The notes beneath the pieces were generated by a model. It saw only the letters and a list, made by a program, of their open reading frames with translations, had not been told where the DNA came from and did no database searches. Made by a program: the position numbers and the translations under genes. Below, piece after piece: positions 46,159 to 56,591 of a stretch of DNA of 64,000 nt. The DNA is taken from the NCBI GenBank assembly GCA_963920635.1, contig OY987308.1, positions 2,856,225-2,920,224 of the forward strand, in the 5' to 3' direction. Source of the DNA: Pseudeuparius sepicola. Taxonomy: Eukaryota; Arthropoda; Insecta; Coleoptera; Anthribidae. Position 1 is the first letter of the stretch. Every line of letters starts with the position of its first letter.

Positions 46159-46957
46159 TATTTATTAGTTTTACCTCCTCTATTCATGATTTCAGCCGGA
46201 AGACTCAGCTTCCTATTTCCGGTATTTCGAGCGCCCGGTCTCCCGCAGGGCCACAAACTGAAATACGGCCCTGCAGGACTCCCCCCCCCCCGGCCCCTGG
46301 AGATGATGGTTCCTCGAAATTATGTATGTCCGCATTGCTTCGTGCACCCCTTGTATACCGCTGGCGGGATTGTACGTGGAAATTCGGCGAAAATCGAGCT
46401 AAAGCGATCGAACTGACCGAAGTGAACGAAGTGATCGAGTGACCGAAGTGACCGAAGTGATCGAAATGACCGATGTGAACGAAGTGATCGAGTGACCGAA
46501 GTGATCGAAATGACCGAAGTGAACGAAGCGATCGACTGACAAGTGGTCGAAATGACCGAAGTGAATGAAGTGATCCTACTCATACCGTTAATCTTCCAAC
46601 CGACCACACCAACGAATTCCAAACGGCCCGGACCGTCGAATAACGATTAAAGTTCTTGTTCGCCTGGCAAGAGCAGGCAACGCGTTGGCAAATTGAAGAA
46701 AAACATTTCCAGACTAATTGGGTCTGTTAGGCTTTGCCCAAATCAAACTAAACCAGCTAGATATGAGATCAACAGTATTTAACTAGTGCTTACAATGTAA
46801 TTAAAATCTTTCCTCAAGAGTAAATAGCATTCATCGTTTCATTACATTATTTTTCTTGAAATCGGCAGTGAAGCGTCTCAAAACCTCGTTAAAAGCTCAA
46901 AAAACGGCACTGAAGTAGCCCATTATTGTACGATTTTTTCAATAAGTACGCCTTGGC
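46159..46957. other. Unrecognised sequence with a minisatellite
   Basis: Apart from the GACCGAAGTGA array (46415-46575) and a C-rich run near 46282, I see nothing. The 128-codon frame at 46056..46442 begins in family A and is not credible as a gene. Confidence 0.5.
46415..46575. repeat. Minisatellite of ~10-11-bp units (GACCGAAGTGA)
   Basis: Units GACCGAAGTGA, ACGAAGTGATCGA and ATCGAAATGACCGA alternate about 15 times, forming a higher-order pattern. Both strands stay partly open because of the repeat; not evidence of a protein. Confidence 0.8.
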
Positions 46958-47986
46958 CAGGAACTCTTTAAAATAAGGGGACCCAGCATATCACAGTCTA
47001 TCACATAGGAAAAGTGAAGCCTTGAGGGGAAGTTTGGGAAGTTGACTCCAAGGAGACCACAAGGGGGCTGATACAAGGTTATGTTATATGTCAGTGTCCA
47101 ACTGCCATCAGGTTTTATGTGATATGCCACTGCCATAGATTCTAAAGGAGGCAAAATATTTCCCATCATAATTCACAATTTTTAACTTTTCTAACTTCCA
47201 GATACTCAGATATGTCAATTAAAGGTAATGCGGCCGCCTGTAGTAGTCCCAATAATTGCAACCAGATTTTTCCTCTATCACCTTTAGTAATCCTACAATT
47301 CCCATTACGTGGGCATTAAGTATAAGTAGGTAGTTCAAAACAAATCGTATTTCGAAAATTTTAAATTATTAAGCAGGTAGCTTCAGTCAGGTCTTTTTTT
47401 AAAGAGTTTTTATCTACGACTACAAGTTTACTTTAAGTTTGTGAGGTATACCTTGGGAGAGAAATAAAATTACAAAAATTGTATATTGAACACCGAGAGA
47501 AACTACCATCATTAGAACTACTAGACCTAATCTTATTAGTCCATCCCGAAATCTGTGAAAGTTCTTTGGGTAGATACATTCAACAAGGGAAGAAAGTTCA
47601 AGTATACATATTACAAATGGATTGAGGAACCTGGTAACAAGGTGCAATAGCGACAAATTCTTAAATAAGCAAAATCGGCACAACTGACTTACCATACTTA
47701 ATTACTTAAATTCCTGGAATTAATTGCTGGAAACCAATTTTAACTAGAAAATAAATTTCTTTCATTTGACAGTTGCACTTGTATACGCAAAATTGTCAAG
47801 TCTAATTTTTAGAAGTCATGGAAACCATTATTAATTTTTACTAACAATCAAAGTACCTACCTGTTATATTCATAGATTCTCCAATAAAATGGCTACTTGG
47901 CATCACTGAGACCATTAGAATGAGGAAAGAATAGGCCTCACTTTGGCAAGTACATTTCTGGGTCCCCTTACTTTAAAGAGTCCCTG
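46958..47986. mobile_element. hAT-type repeat, second copy with internal insertion
   Basis: Inverted relative to 38179-38710. The ends CAGGAACTCTTTAAAATAAGGGGACCC and ...AAGAGTCCCTG match that MITE's TIRs. About 500-550 bp (47225-47770) has no counterpart there. Flanking 8-mers do not match (GCCTTGGC versus TTCAAAAC), so a target duplication is not preserved. Confidence 0.7.
47225..47770. other. Insertion or retained segment inside the hAT-type copy
   Basis: Contains a 91-codon minus-strand frame (47695..47420) rich in hydrophobic residues without a recognised domain. It may be part of a longer parental hAT element that the shorter MITE lost, or an independent insertion. Confidence 0.4.
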
Positions 47987-48073
47987 TTCAAAACCCTGTC
48001 AATAAAGGCCGATTTAAGTTTTCGTACACATTGCGAAATTGTTACCTATAGCAACGCAATCTTTTAGTATATA

Positions 48074-49590
48074 CACTGTGTCCCGGATAAGAATGAACAG
48101 CATGGGGATATTGCAAACGGTGAGAGATAGGGCAACGGTTAAATGGGGAAAAAGTTGCGCAATTTTGAGGTCAATAAAATGGCACAAACAGATTTCTAAT
48201 ATCTTTTTTCGTTTTTGAGTTATTTTGAAAAAAGTAAAATTTTGCGTTTTCGATTTTATTTTTTTCTGAAGTTGTTGTCACAGATAGAAAAAAAAGAAAA
48301 ACACTTTCTCATGGCACTTTTTAACGGGCTTTAAGACGGCGTTTTTAGATTTGTTCTACAACGTTTCGTTTTTGAGAAACCATCTTCAACTTAATTTTTT
48401 TAAATACGGACCTGGATTTTTTTTTGCAGATTTTGAAAGCACTTTTCATTGCAAATACCATGATGTATGACACGAAATATTTTTAAATTGTTTTGAGACA
48501 ATTATTCTGAAAATACCCTTTTTTCCATTCATTTTTCTCTAATGCGGCCCTGTATTTAATAATAAGAAGTCTAAATATTAATCAGTATTGAAAACAATTT
48601 AACTTACAGTTTATTTTTACTTCGAAAACTTAATATTTTTAAATTTTACGGCCCTGCGTCTGGTAAAGTGTTTTCCTCTGTTGTTGTACAGCAAATAGTG
48701 TCGCATTGTGTTTTGGAGTAAATTCTTCGCTTTTCCTAATTGCGGGAAGAAAGCTTTAAGCCAACGTAATCAATAACTTTTGCCATTTATTAATTGCAAA
48801 AATACATTCGTTCGGCCTCTACACTATTCCTGTGACACAAGATATAACATGCTGACATGTTAAATTTGTCGTCATTTGAAAAAGCACCCTCCATTTGTAA
48901 TGAAATAAATTGTTAACTAAATTATACATTGGGAGTTATGACAAATGACAAGGGATTGGTTTCGTAGTTTCAAAGCCTTCTAGGTGGAGGATTTTTATTT
49001 ATTTTTTATTATCGTATGTGCCGTCCTTTTTTTAGTTCTCCAATTGAAAGATACGTTGTAAGTTAAATTGTTGACAATATTGATTAATATTTAGACTTCT
49101 TATTATTAAATACAGGGCCGCATTAGAAAAAAATTAATGGAAAAAAGGAATTTTCAGTATAATTGTCTCAAAACATTTTAAAAATATTTCTTGTCGTACA
49201 TCATGGTATTTGCAGTGAAAAGTGCTTTCAAAATCTGCAAAAAAAATCCAGGTCCGTATTTAAAAAAAATTAAGTTGAAGATGGTTTCTCAACAACGAAA
49301 CGTTGTAGAAGAAATCTAAAAACTCCATCTTAAGGCCCGTTAAAAAGTGCCATAAGAAAGTGCTTTTCTTTTTTCTCTATCTGTGATAGCAACTTCAGAA
49401 AAAAATAAAATCGAAAACGCAAAATTTTACTTTTTTCAAAATAACTCAAAAACGAAAAAAGATATTAGAAATCTGTTTGTGCCGTTTTATTGACCTCGAA
49501 ATTGCGCAACTTTTTTCCCATTTAACCGTTGCCCTATCTCTCACCGTTTGCAATATCCCCATGCTGTTCATTCTTATCCGGGACACAGTG
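48074..49590. mobile_element. Family J long hairpin, CACTGTGTCCCGGATAAG ends
   Basis: 1517 bp. Arms 48074-48610 and 49054-49590 (about 537 bp each) are inverted, with TA at 48072-48073 and 49591-49592. The 443-bp loop has no recognised coding sequence. Part of an arm resembles 60290-60420 (AAATACGGACCTGGATTTTT). Confidence 0.85.
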
Positions 49591-49814
49591 TATATTTTAG
49601 TAGGTTTGAATATCAATAAATTTGTTATGGAGGCTGCACAACAAGCAGCAGTTTGGATTTTCTGTTCGAAGGCGCCGTGCCTTGTCATACTTGACCTATG
49701 TAGGGCGATCGCCAAAGTCAAGCAACGCCGCGCGTAGTCGGTTCGTGGACGGGTGAAGCCTTATGATAATTTTCATGCCTAATAAAACATTTTTTTTCCG
49801 ATTTAAAAAAAAAT

Positions 49815-49941
49815 TAATATGTACCTCGGCACTGAAGTACTTTTTATAACTCATGTGATTTATTTGCCTTGGCCAGAGGCCTCGGCAACTAAATTCCACG
49901 TGAGTCATAAAAAGTTGAACTTCAGTGCCTTGGTACATAAA
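49815..49941. mobile_element. ~125-bp hairpin MITE
   Basis: TATGTACCTCGGCACTGAAGT and inverse ACTTCAGTGCCTTGGTACATA bracket a loop with GCCTTGGCCAGAGGC. Related words occur near 46905 and 46950. Confidence 0.55.
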
Positions 49942-50266
49942 TAACTATTATCAAACGTTTTTAAAGATCTGCTTTTAGAATCTACAAATTTCATTGTTAA
50001 CATTATAGCATGGATGCAGACCTTCCATTATGTTTAAGCATCTGAAGGTTTTACAGGCATTTTATATTCGTGACATGGTGCAGCTGGCCGATCAGAATTG
50101 CAGCACGTCCGACGTTTATGGAATAAAATGAGCAAGCCTGGCTCGGAAAGATGATATCCAGTTGATGTTTCCATTAGAGTTCCTCTAGTTTGATGTTTCC
50201 ATGCCGAAATTGTCAGTTTTGAAACTGCTATCGTTTGGACGGCTTAAAAAATTAGACGTGTATATA
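49942..50266. other. No recognised feature
   Basis: No motif, TIR or supported frame. Confidence 0.45.
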
Positions 50267-50609
50267 CAGGGTGCCCAATTTAGATGGAAAAATGGATGTG
50301 TTTATTAATAAATGAACAGGCACAATAAATTTTGCAAAAGATCCAAATATCTTTCGACAGTGCAATTACTATTTATAATAAATGGACGAATAATGCGGTT
50401 GTCATAAATACCATTAGTTGCAATGCTCTCGAATTTAAATTTTGGCGTACTTGCAGAAATTCTACTTTTTTTCAAAAATTTTCTCATGCAACCCCAATGA
50501 AATTTTACGCCATAGCAGTGAAATGACTGTCTCCCAAAAAAATTCAAGGTCACCAAAATATGCAGATAGATCAACTGAAAAACTCTTGTCTGAAACATTG
50601 GGCACCCTG
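50267..50609. mobile_element. Family H short mariner element with transposase scrap
   Basis: CAGGGTGCCCAATTTAGATGG and the inverse-like ...CATTGGGCACCCTG, with TA at 50265-50266 and 50610-50611. On the minus strand about 50430-50310 reads GIYDNRIIRPFIINSNCTVE followed by RYLDLLQN, the block between the first and second catalytic Asp of mariner transposases. Everything else of the gene is deleted. Confidence 0.75.
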
Positions 50610-50748
50610 TATACACATTAAATAATAGTACGAAAATATTTTTAAAAATAAGCTTTAATTGAAATGCTCTGAAAAGAAGAAAATAAACTTTAAAATGAAT
50701 CAAACCAAAGCAAATCCATAATTTTGTCCTTTCATTTGATGCCCATAG

Positions 50749-51079
50749 TTGCCGACAGCGAAAGTGACGTTAGATTTCGTATTTTTTTAAGTTGTATAGC
50801 ATAAAATCTAATAACATTTTACCTGGCAAAAATTTAGTACAAACCTCTCTGTCTTCATTTTAATCATAACATCTTACAAGCTGTGTTTTGTTTTGTAGGT
50901 TAAGAAAACCTTGGGAAAAATAATAATTCCAGTGCATATGCTTTTAAGACCTTATGATGAAAATGAAGACAGAGATGTTTGCACTAAATTTTTGCCAGGT
51001 AAAATGTTATTAGATTTTATGCTATACAACTTAAAAAAATACGAAATCTGACGTCACTTTCGCTGTCGGCAACCCGCTC
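50749..51079. mobile_element. TTAA-type MITE, second copy (left tip lost)
   Basis: Matches 28123-28457 from TTGCCGACAGCGAAAGTGACG to GTCGGCAACCCGCTC, with TTAA at 51080-51083. The leftmost GAGGGGG and its TTAA are missing. Confidence 0.8.
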
Positions 51080-51083
51080 TTAA

Positions 51084-51412
51084 GGGAGTTTCTACTCTTC
51101 GAGCCCCATATTAAGGGGGTCGACAAATACATCATCCGACATCTTGGAGCGGCGGCCATTTTGAAAGTATTACAATATTAAGTAGAGCATAAAAAATATG
51201 GTATTGTCACCAGAATTAAAGGAGTACGCAAAATTTCAGCTCAATCGGATGTCAAGAAGTGGTTCTATATATCAGCTTGCAAGATTTGACCGAAACAACT
51301 AACAGATACATTGTAAGTTATAGAAAAGCTTGTAAAAACTACATTGTTTCCTATCCCAAGGACAAAAGTAAGTGTGCAAAGTGTACTAACGACTAACACA
51401 GTTTGTTATACT
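51084..51412. other. No recognised feature
   Basis: Contains CAGCTCAATCGGATGTCAAG and similar moderately GC-balanced sequence, no motif recognised. Confidence 0.45.
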
Positions 51413-52135
51413 CCTCCTTACGGCAGAATACGTGTGACGTAAGGGGGAAGAACTCGCAAATATTATAGAATTAGTCACAGTTCAGGGGCGTAGCTCAATT
51501 TTGTGTAACTCACTGACTTAATTTTCATATAATTGTTATTTAATTTATTGTTAATATTATTCTTAACGGTGATGCCTTAGACTATGGAGGAAGGCAAACC
51601 CTTATAACATTGGCAATTATTTCTCGTGCTTGAGAATGCAATGTTCTTCCCTGTTTACTCATTTTCCACACGTTAACTCTCGAACATACGAAACGCCACT
51701 GAGCTCTGCGAGCCAGTCGGCGGAAAAAACTTGCCAGCGGCCTAAAAAATGAGGTCTGTATGGTAGCCCAAATACGCAGTTGACTTTACGTACTATAGAA
51801 ACAGGCACAAAACGCGTTGGCTAACTGGTTTTGTCAGCCGACTCCTTCGCAGAAGTGCTGTGTTGCCGTATTTCAAAGTCGATGGTAGACGTGACGATGT
51901 TGAAAAAAATATAATAGGTGTTTTATCACACCGCGTTAAAAATAAATGATAAACAAAAATGGGTAAGTGGTCCCGTGATGCGAGCTTTATTTTTTCGGTA
52001 TAACAGAGTTCAGAAATTCGGCTTCAATATGATAAAACTTGTATTCGCCAATAAATAACGACTACTCGTATAGGAAATCTCGCAACGCTGCCCGCATTCT
52101 TTAGAAACGTTTTCTTTCGTGCTTTGGACTATAAA
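51413..52135. repeat. Repeat R4, second copy
   Basis: Direct paralogue of 31602..32318 with small substitutions and a few bases inserted near 51715. Confidence 0.75.
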
Positions 52136-52195
52136 TAGTCGGTAGTCTTGAAGAGAATAATAGGTACACGAACGTTAAAAAGAGAAATTGTGTTT

Positions 52196-52410
52196 TGATA
52201 CAATATAAACATTAAATGGAAATACGCTGTGTTCATCGCATATGCATGTTAATTTTCTACATGTTCATTTGTATCAGCATATTATATCCGAAATGCGAAA
52301 AAAAAACGTCATTGCTAAATTCCCTCGTTTTAATATGACCGTGCACCGTATGAGGGACATGTGTTGCAGCGAATGCTGATTTCATATGCGTACACACAAA
52401 ATATGTATTT
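52196..52410. repeat. Paralogue of 8131..8350, empty site of family B
   Basis: Holds the uninterrupted TACAATATAAACATT that is split by family B at 6546/8129. Confidence 0.7.
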
Positions 52411-52801
52411 GTATCATTGTACTAGAGAGGAAAGCCCATACCTGTTATATTCAGATTACTTAAAAAACGATCGGAAAGTTGAACATTATTTACTGAAAGG
52501 ACCGAAAACGCTGAATTTGACAACTCACTCAAACACACAATCACACATCAAATTCAGCGTTTTCAGTAGGTACCTACTTTCAGTAAATCTCGGAATATAT
52601 GGCCAGACTGCAACAACCAGACCAGTGCGATGGCAGGCAACCATAAATACACTAGCATATTTCACCAATTTCACAATTACAATAATCACAAAAAAAGACA
52701 CAAAACTCATCGGTACTGTTTATAATATAAACAATATTTTACTGACAATTCAAGTAGTAGGTAAACGTAAGTACTGTTGTTTTCAGAATATTATCTATTA
52801 A
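52361..52801 (+). other. 146-codon open frame of doubtful coding value
   Basis: The longest unassigned open frame here. Its first codons lie in the repeat shared with 8310-8350. Its middle covers a hairpin (GAAAACGCTGAATTTGA...TCAAATTCAGCGTTTTC, 52503-52563). No domain was recognised and its composition resembles random AT-rich translation. Probably not a gene. Confidence 0.3.
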
Positions 52802-52949
52802 TTATTTTTAGGTAGGTAGGTACCTATGTATCAATAACATTAACATAACCTAATATTGTCAAGTTGCAAAGAAACTTATTTAGAGAAATTAATAACAACA
52901 TTTAATTGATGGTAGTTATTAATTATTACAGAAAATCTACTAGAATTTT

Positions 52950-53105
52950 CTATAGAAAAATTAATAGAATCTTTACTTGACCATCAACATAACCTTCGGC
53001 CACGGCACTTGATTTCCAGCCACCTAAACTGTAAAACATCACCTCCATTGATAGCTAATATTGTTGCCGCAGTTCTTCTAAAATAAGGTCCAGTGAACGA
53101 ATCGA
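52950..53105 (-). pseudogene. Crypton-like tyrosine recombinase C-terminal fragment
   Basis: On the minus strand, SFTGPYFRRTAATILAINGG is followed, after a frameshift near 53020, by GGWKSSAVAEGYVDGQ. This matches the last part of Crypton-type tyrosine recombinases, where HSFRR contributes the His-Arg pair and GGW...EGY the later catalytic positions including the nucleophilic Tyr. Here the His appears as Pro (GPYFRR). It is a fragment, so inactive. Frame break and missing N-terminus mark it as a relic. Confidence 0.65.
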
Positions 53106-53164
53106 TAAGATTTTGTAACAAATCAGTTAAAATTAATATCGACACTTATTGTATATATACCATA

Positions 53165-53480
53165 TTTTACAAGACGAAATGGTCTAAAGACATAAAGGCC
53201 TTGTACATCTTTTTATACGCTCACATGCCCTTTATACCTCCCATCTCATTCCTTATTGATACCACGCGGTTTATTCGGCAGTAAAACTGAAAACTCCCTA
53301 TGCGAGATAAGCCCTTTACTGCGGCTAGTTCCGTTTTATTCTATAACCTAGAAACTAGCGGCCATTTGATATTTGGTATGGCATGGCGCCATGAATCCAG
53401 AATAGGTTCGCATCTTGCCTGTTAGGAGATGAACAAAGGTGGTTTATGAACACGGACATGGAGTTTTATTACCAAATACC
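53165..53480. repeat. Inverted partial copy of R5
   Basis: Reverse match to 32325-32620 and 33752-34060, including the block reading CTGCGGCTAGTTCCGTTTTAT here. Confidence 0.7.
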
Positions 53481-53610
53481 TTTCTTACATTCATATTTTC
53501 TTCATATCTTAAAATATGCCGTTGGGTATCAATCACAAGATTCTTCCAAATGATATCGCCGTCAAGCTAGTTATACGGGGGCAGGTTCATATTGACTTTC
53601 CATTATTTGC

Positions 53611-53645
53611 CAAAGTCTACAAATATTCTATTTGTAGACTTTGGT
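53611..53645. repeat. Short hairpin CCAAAGTCTACAAATA
   Basis: CCAAAGTCTACAAATA TTC TATTTGTAGACTTTGG is a perfect hairpin with a 3-base loop. The word TGTAGACTTTGG recurs near 54954. Confidence 0.7.
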
Positions 53646-53692
53646 ACAACATTATTTGTGTAGGTGAGTGTACCGTTTGTTTTTGGTAGGTA

Positions 53693-54891
53693 CAGGGTGT
53701 TCAAGAAATATTGGAGACCCCCCTTAACTTTCTTATTTTTGACCAGAGGAAAAAGTGTTTTACTTATATGAAAGTTGTAGAAAATTTTCTCAACTTTCCA
53801 TCGCTGTTTTCAGAAAGAAAATCGAACGTCGCGTTTTCAAGATAGAGACCTAAGTTGCGTTTTTTTAAATGGAACACCCTGTATGTTATTGAATTTTTAG
53901 ATTCTACGCTTCATTTCGATTACAACGACATATATATTTAACATGTTTTATATAACTTTTGTCATAGACAATTGCATTTTAATACAGGATTACACAAAAA
54001 CTAAGGTGGCCATGAAACTAGAACTAACGCATTTAAGAATATTTTTGATTTGTTAAAAGAGAAAAAATCGCAAAAACACAACAGAAAAGCAAATAAATTT
54101 TACTACACAAACAAAATATATAACAAAGTATAACAACAATATTTTTCATAAGAACTGTTCGAACTGTAATCCGTTCACTTGAAGGCATTAGCGATATCTC
54201 TTTTTCAAATTATTAATACTTTTGTTTATATTATATCTTGATTGTTATTTAAAAAATGTATCCGTTGTTACGAAGATCCGAATGAAAATATAGAAGAACT
54301 GCAAAGGAAAATTGTCGAACGGATACATTTTTTAAATAACAATCAAGATATAATATAAACAAGTATTAATAATTTGAAAAAGAGATATTATCCCTCATGC
54401 CTCCAAGTGAACGGATTACAATTTGAACAGTTCTTATGAAAAATATTGTTATTGTTATACTTTCTTATATATTTTGTTTGTGTAGTAAAATTTATATGCT
54501 TTTCTGTTGTGTTTTTACGATTTGTTCTCTTGGAACAAATCAAAAATATTCTTAAATGTGTTAGTTCTAGTTTCATGGCCACCTTAGTTTTTGTGTAATC
54601 CTGTTTTAAAATTCAATTTTCTACCACAAAAGTTATATAAAACATATTAAATATATATATCGTTGTAATCGGAATGAAGCGTAGAATCTAAAAATTCAAT
54701 AACATACAGTGTGTTCCATTTAAAAAAATAAAAGTTAAGTCTCTATCTTGAAAACTCAACGTTCGATTTTCTTTCTGAAAACGGCATTGGAAAGTTGGGA
54801 AAATTTCTAAAACTTTTATATTAAACACTTTTTCCTCTGGTCAAAAATAAGAAAGTTAAGGAGGGGTCTCCAATATTTCGTGAACACCCTG
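53693..54891. mobile_element. Family G fully palindromic element with a transposase-derived loop
   Basis: CAGGGTGTTCAAGAAATATTGG and inverse, with TA at 53691-53692 and 54892-54893. Arms run 53693 to about 54265 and 54318 to 54891. The central 50-60 bp loop encodes, on the plus strand, CYEDPNENIEELQRKIVER, which resembles the mariner C-terminal P..IEEL helix. The element probably arose by inverted duplication around a transposase remnant. Confidence 0.8.
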
Positions 54892-55177
54892 TACAGTTAA
54901 ATTAAAATACAAGGTAGCTATTACCAGAATCTACATAATTAGTAGGTATATCTGTAGACTTTGGTTGGAACATGAATAAAAATGATTTTTTTTATGTTTT
55001 ACATTCATTTTTAATAAAGCCTAACAAAACATAGGGCAGACAAAACATAAATAACAAATAAATATTTGACAACAAAGAGTTAAACTAATCATAATATCTA
55101 CTTTTTCATCCTGTAGTAAATATTTTTATCTTTAAATTGACATAAACAATACAGAACAAAATATTACGCATACGTAC

Positions 55178-55622
55178 CTACACAAGCATGCCCCTTACCA
55201 CAAGCTTCTGGCAATAATCTTAATGGGACAGCCGAGGAGACAGCAGTTTTTACTAAACGTTTTCCGGACGAAGTGAATGACTGAACATCAAAATGTGCCT
55301 TGCAAATTCTTATAGGTTTATATGCCTCTTCAGGTGGAATATTCGCAAATTTATGTTCTCCAATGAACCCTAAGGCATTCTTCCATTGCTGGCACCTTCA
55401 AATTTTCAATATTTTAATATTATATCTATATTATTCATCAATTAATACCTCAGTATTCAAATGTCACATAAAAATGTCTTAATTTTTATAGGTACGTACC
55501 TCAAACTCAATCTTACCTTTCAGGGTCTTTAGGAAATGAAAAAAGGTAATATAGTCTTTTGAACTGGTTTTACAGCCATCCGCACTGCAGTAAAAAGCGT
55601 TACTATAGGCATCACTACAACA
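55178..55622 (-). pseudogene. THAP-domain exons (two), host gene or P-like element remnant
   Basis: Exon 1 (about 55622..55517) encodes CSADGCKTSSKDYITFFHF, the first zinc-binding Cys pair, and ends at donor AAAG|GTAAGA. Exon 2 (55395..55178) encodes CQQWKNALGFIGEHKF, then RICKAHFD and a KTAVSSAVP block, ending at donor TAG|GTACGT. Together these give the C-x4-C ... C-x2-H zinc site, conserved Trp and a variant of the AVP box of a THAP domain, a DNA-binding fold of P-type transposases and of host regulators. A missing base in the FHF/FPKDPE region breaks exon 1. No start Met was found in frame. Further 3' exons were not identified. Confidence 0.6.
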
Positions 55623-55669
55623 CAGTCACGGTCGGTCGGTAATATTTTGCGCGCACCCTAGGGTTTCAT

Positions 55670-55840
55670 CAAGTCAAGTAGCTTGACATTTTAACAAATT
55701 ACTTGACTTGAATTGAAAATCAAGCTTCTGATAAATTAAATACTTGACTTGATATTGGAAAATTACTACTTGACTTGAACTTGACTTGATTTCAAGTCAA
55801 GTCAAGTCAAGTAGCTTGAAGATCAAGTCAAGCCATGAAT
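55670..55840. repeat. Subterminal CAAGT/CTTGA array (left)
   Basis: Dense TCAAG and its complement CTTGA, spaced by about 5-10 bases. Such subterminal motif clusters are typical transposase-binding arrays in hAT elements. Confidence 0.65.
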
Positions 55841-56189
55841 CTCTGGCAATAATAAAATAAAATAAAATTTACTTTTACTTGTGAACATGTTTATTTATTA
55901 TTAACACACAAAATAAGAACAAAGTTTCCGAGAAAAATGTTTATATATTAAGAAAAAAATGTGCTTTGAACGGTGTTAACGTAAAACAAATAGAAGTTTT
56001 TGTTGTCTATGTTACACAGACACAGACACCCAAATAGAAGATTTTGTTGACTATACACATAGTTTTGGTACGGACTTAAAATAGTTTATTTTTGTTCTTT
56101 CCTAGTTTTGCAAAAAAAGTGCACAATGCAAAGGTTTGTTATTATTATTTACCTAACTGTCCTAACTGATAATAAAATTTGAAATTGAT

Positions 56190-56345
56190 AAAAAATCAAG
56201 TAATCAAGTAGCTTCAAGAAAAACTTGATTTTTAAATTACTTGAGAAATAAATACTTGACTTGACTTGATATTGGAAAATTACGAGGAAAATTACTGATT
56301 GATTTCAAGTCAAGTCAAGTCAAGTAGCTTGAATATCAAGTCAAG
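56190..56345. repeat. Subterminal CAAGT/CTTGA array (right)
   Basis: Same motif set as on the left, in direct orientation for the last ~90 bp. Confidence 0.65.
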
Positions 56346-56591
56346 CCGTGAATCTCTAGCGCACCCGGTAGAATGCGAACGAACCGCTCTCAGCTACACC
56401 AAAGTTATATTTTATTCTGTAAACTTTGGCCACTGTGTACAGCTTATTTTCTTATATCATAAGATATCGATCGGCTCTATGAGGAGGGGAGCGGGAGAGG
56501 GCAAGAGGGAAGCGTTTGTTTGCACAAGGTCGAGTGCCCGGACTTATTAGTATATCTCTGGACGCTGATTCTTCTGGATTGCTTTCATATA

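Larger units (their letters stand above)
55659..56358. mobile_element. 700-bp hAT-type MITE with 8-bp GCGCACCC duplication
   Basis: GCGCACCC occurs exactly at 55651-55658 and 56359-56366. The tips TAGGGTTTCA and (inverse of) TAGAGATTCA match at 8 of 10 positions. Both end regions carry arrays of CAAGT/CTTGA words (55670-55840 and 56190-56345). The two right-end-like blocks (to 55853 and to 56358) are direct repeats, so one end is present twice. Non-coding. Confidence 0.82.

Noticed and set aside
46056..46442. 128-residue open frame
   Set aside because: Begins within the family A TIR and ends in a minisatellite; no domain.
47420..47695. 91-residue hydrophobic open frame as a gene
   Set aside because: Lies inside a hAT-type repeat, no recognised domain or splice context.
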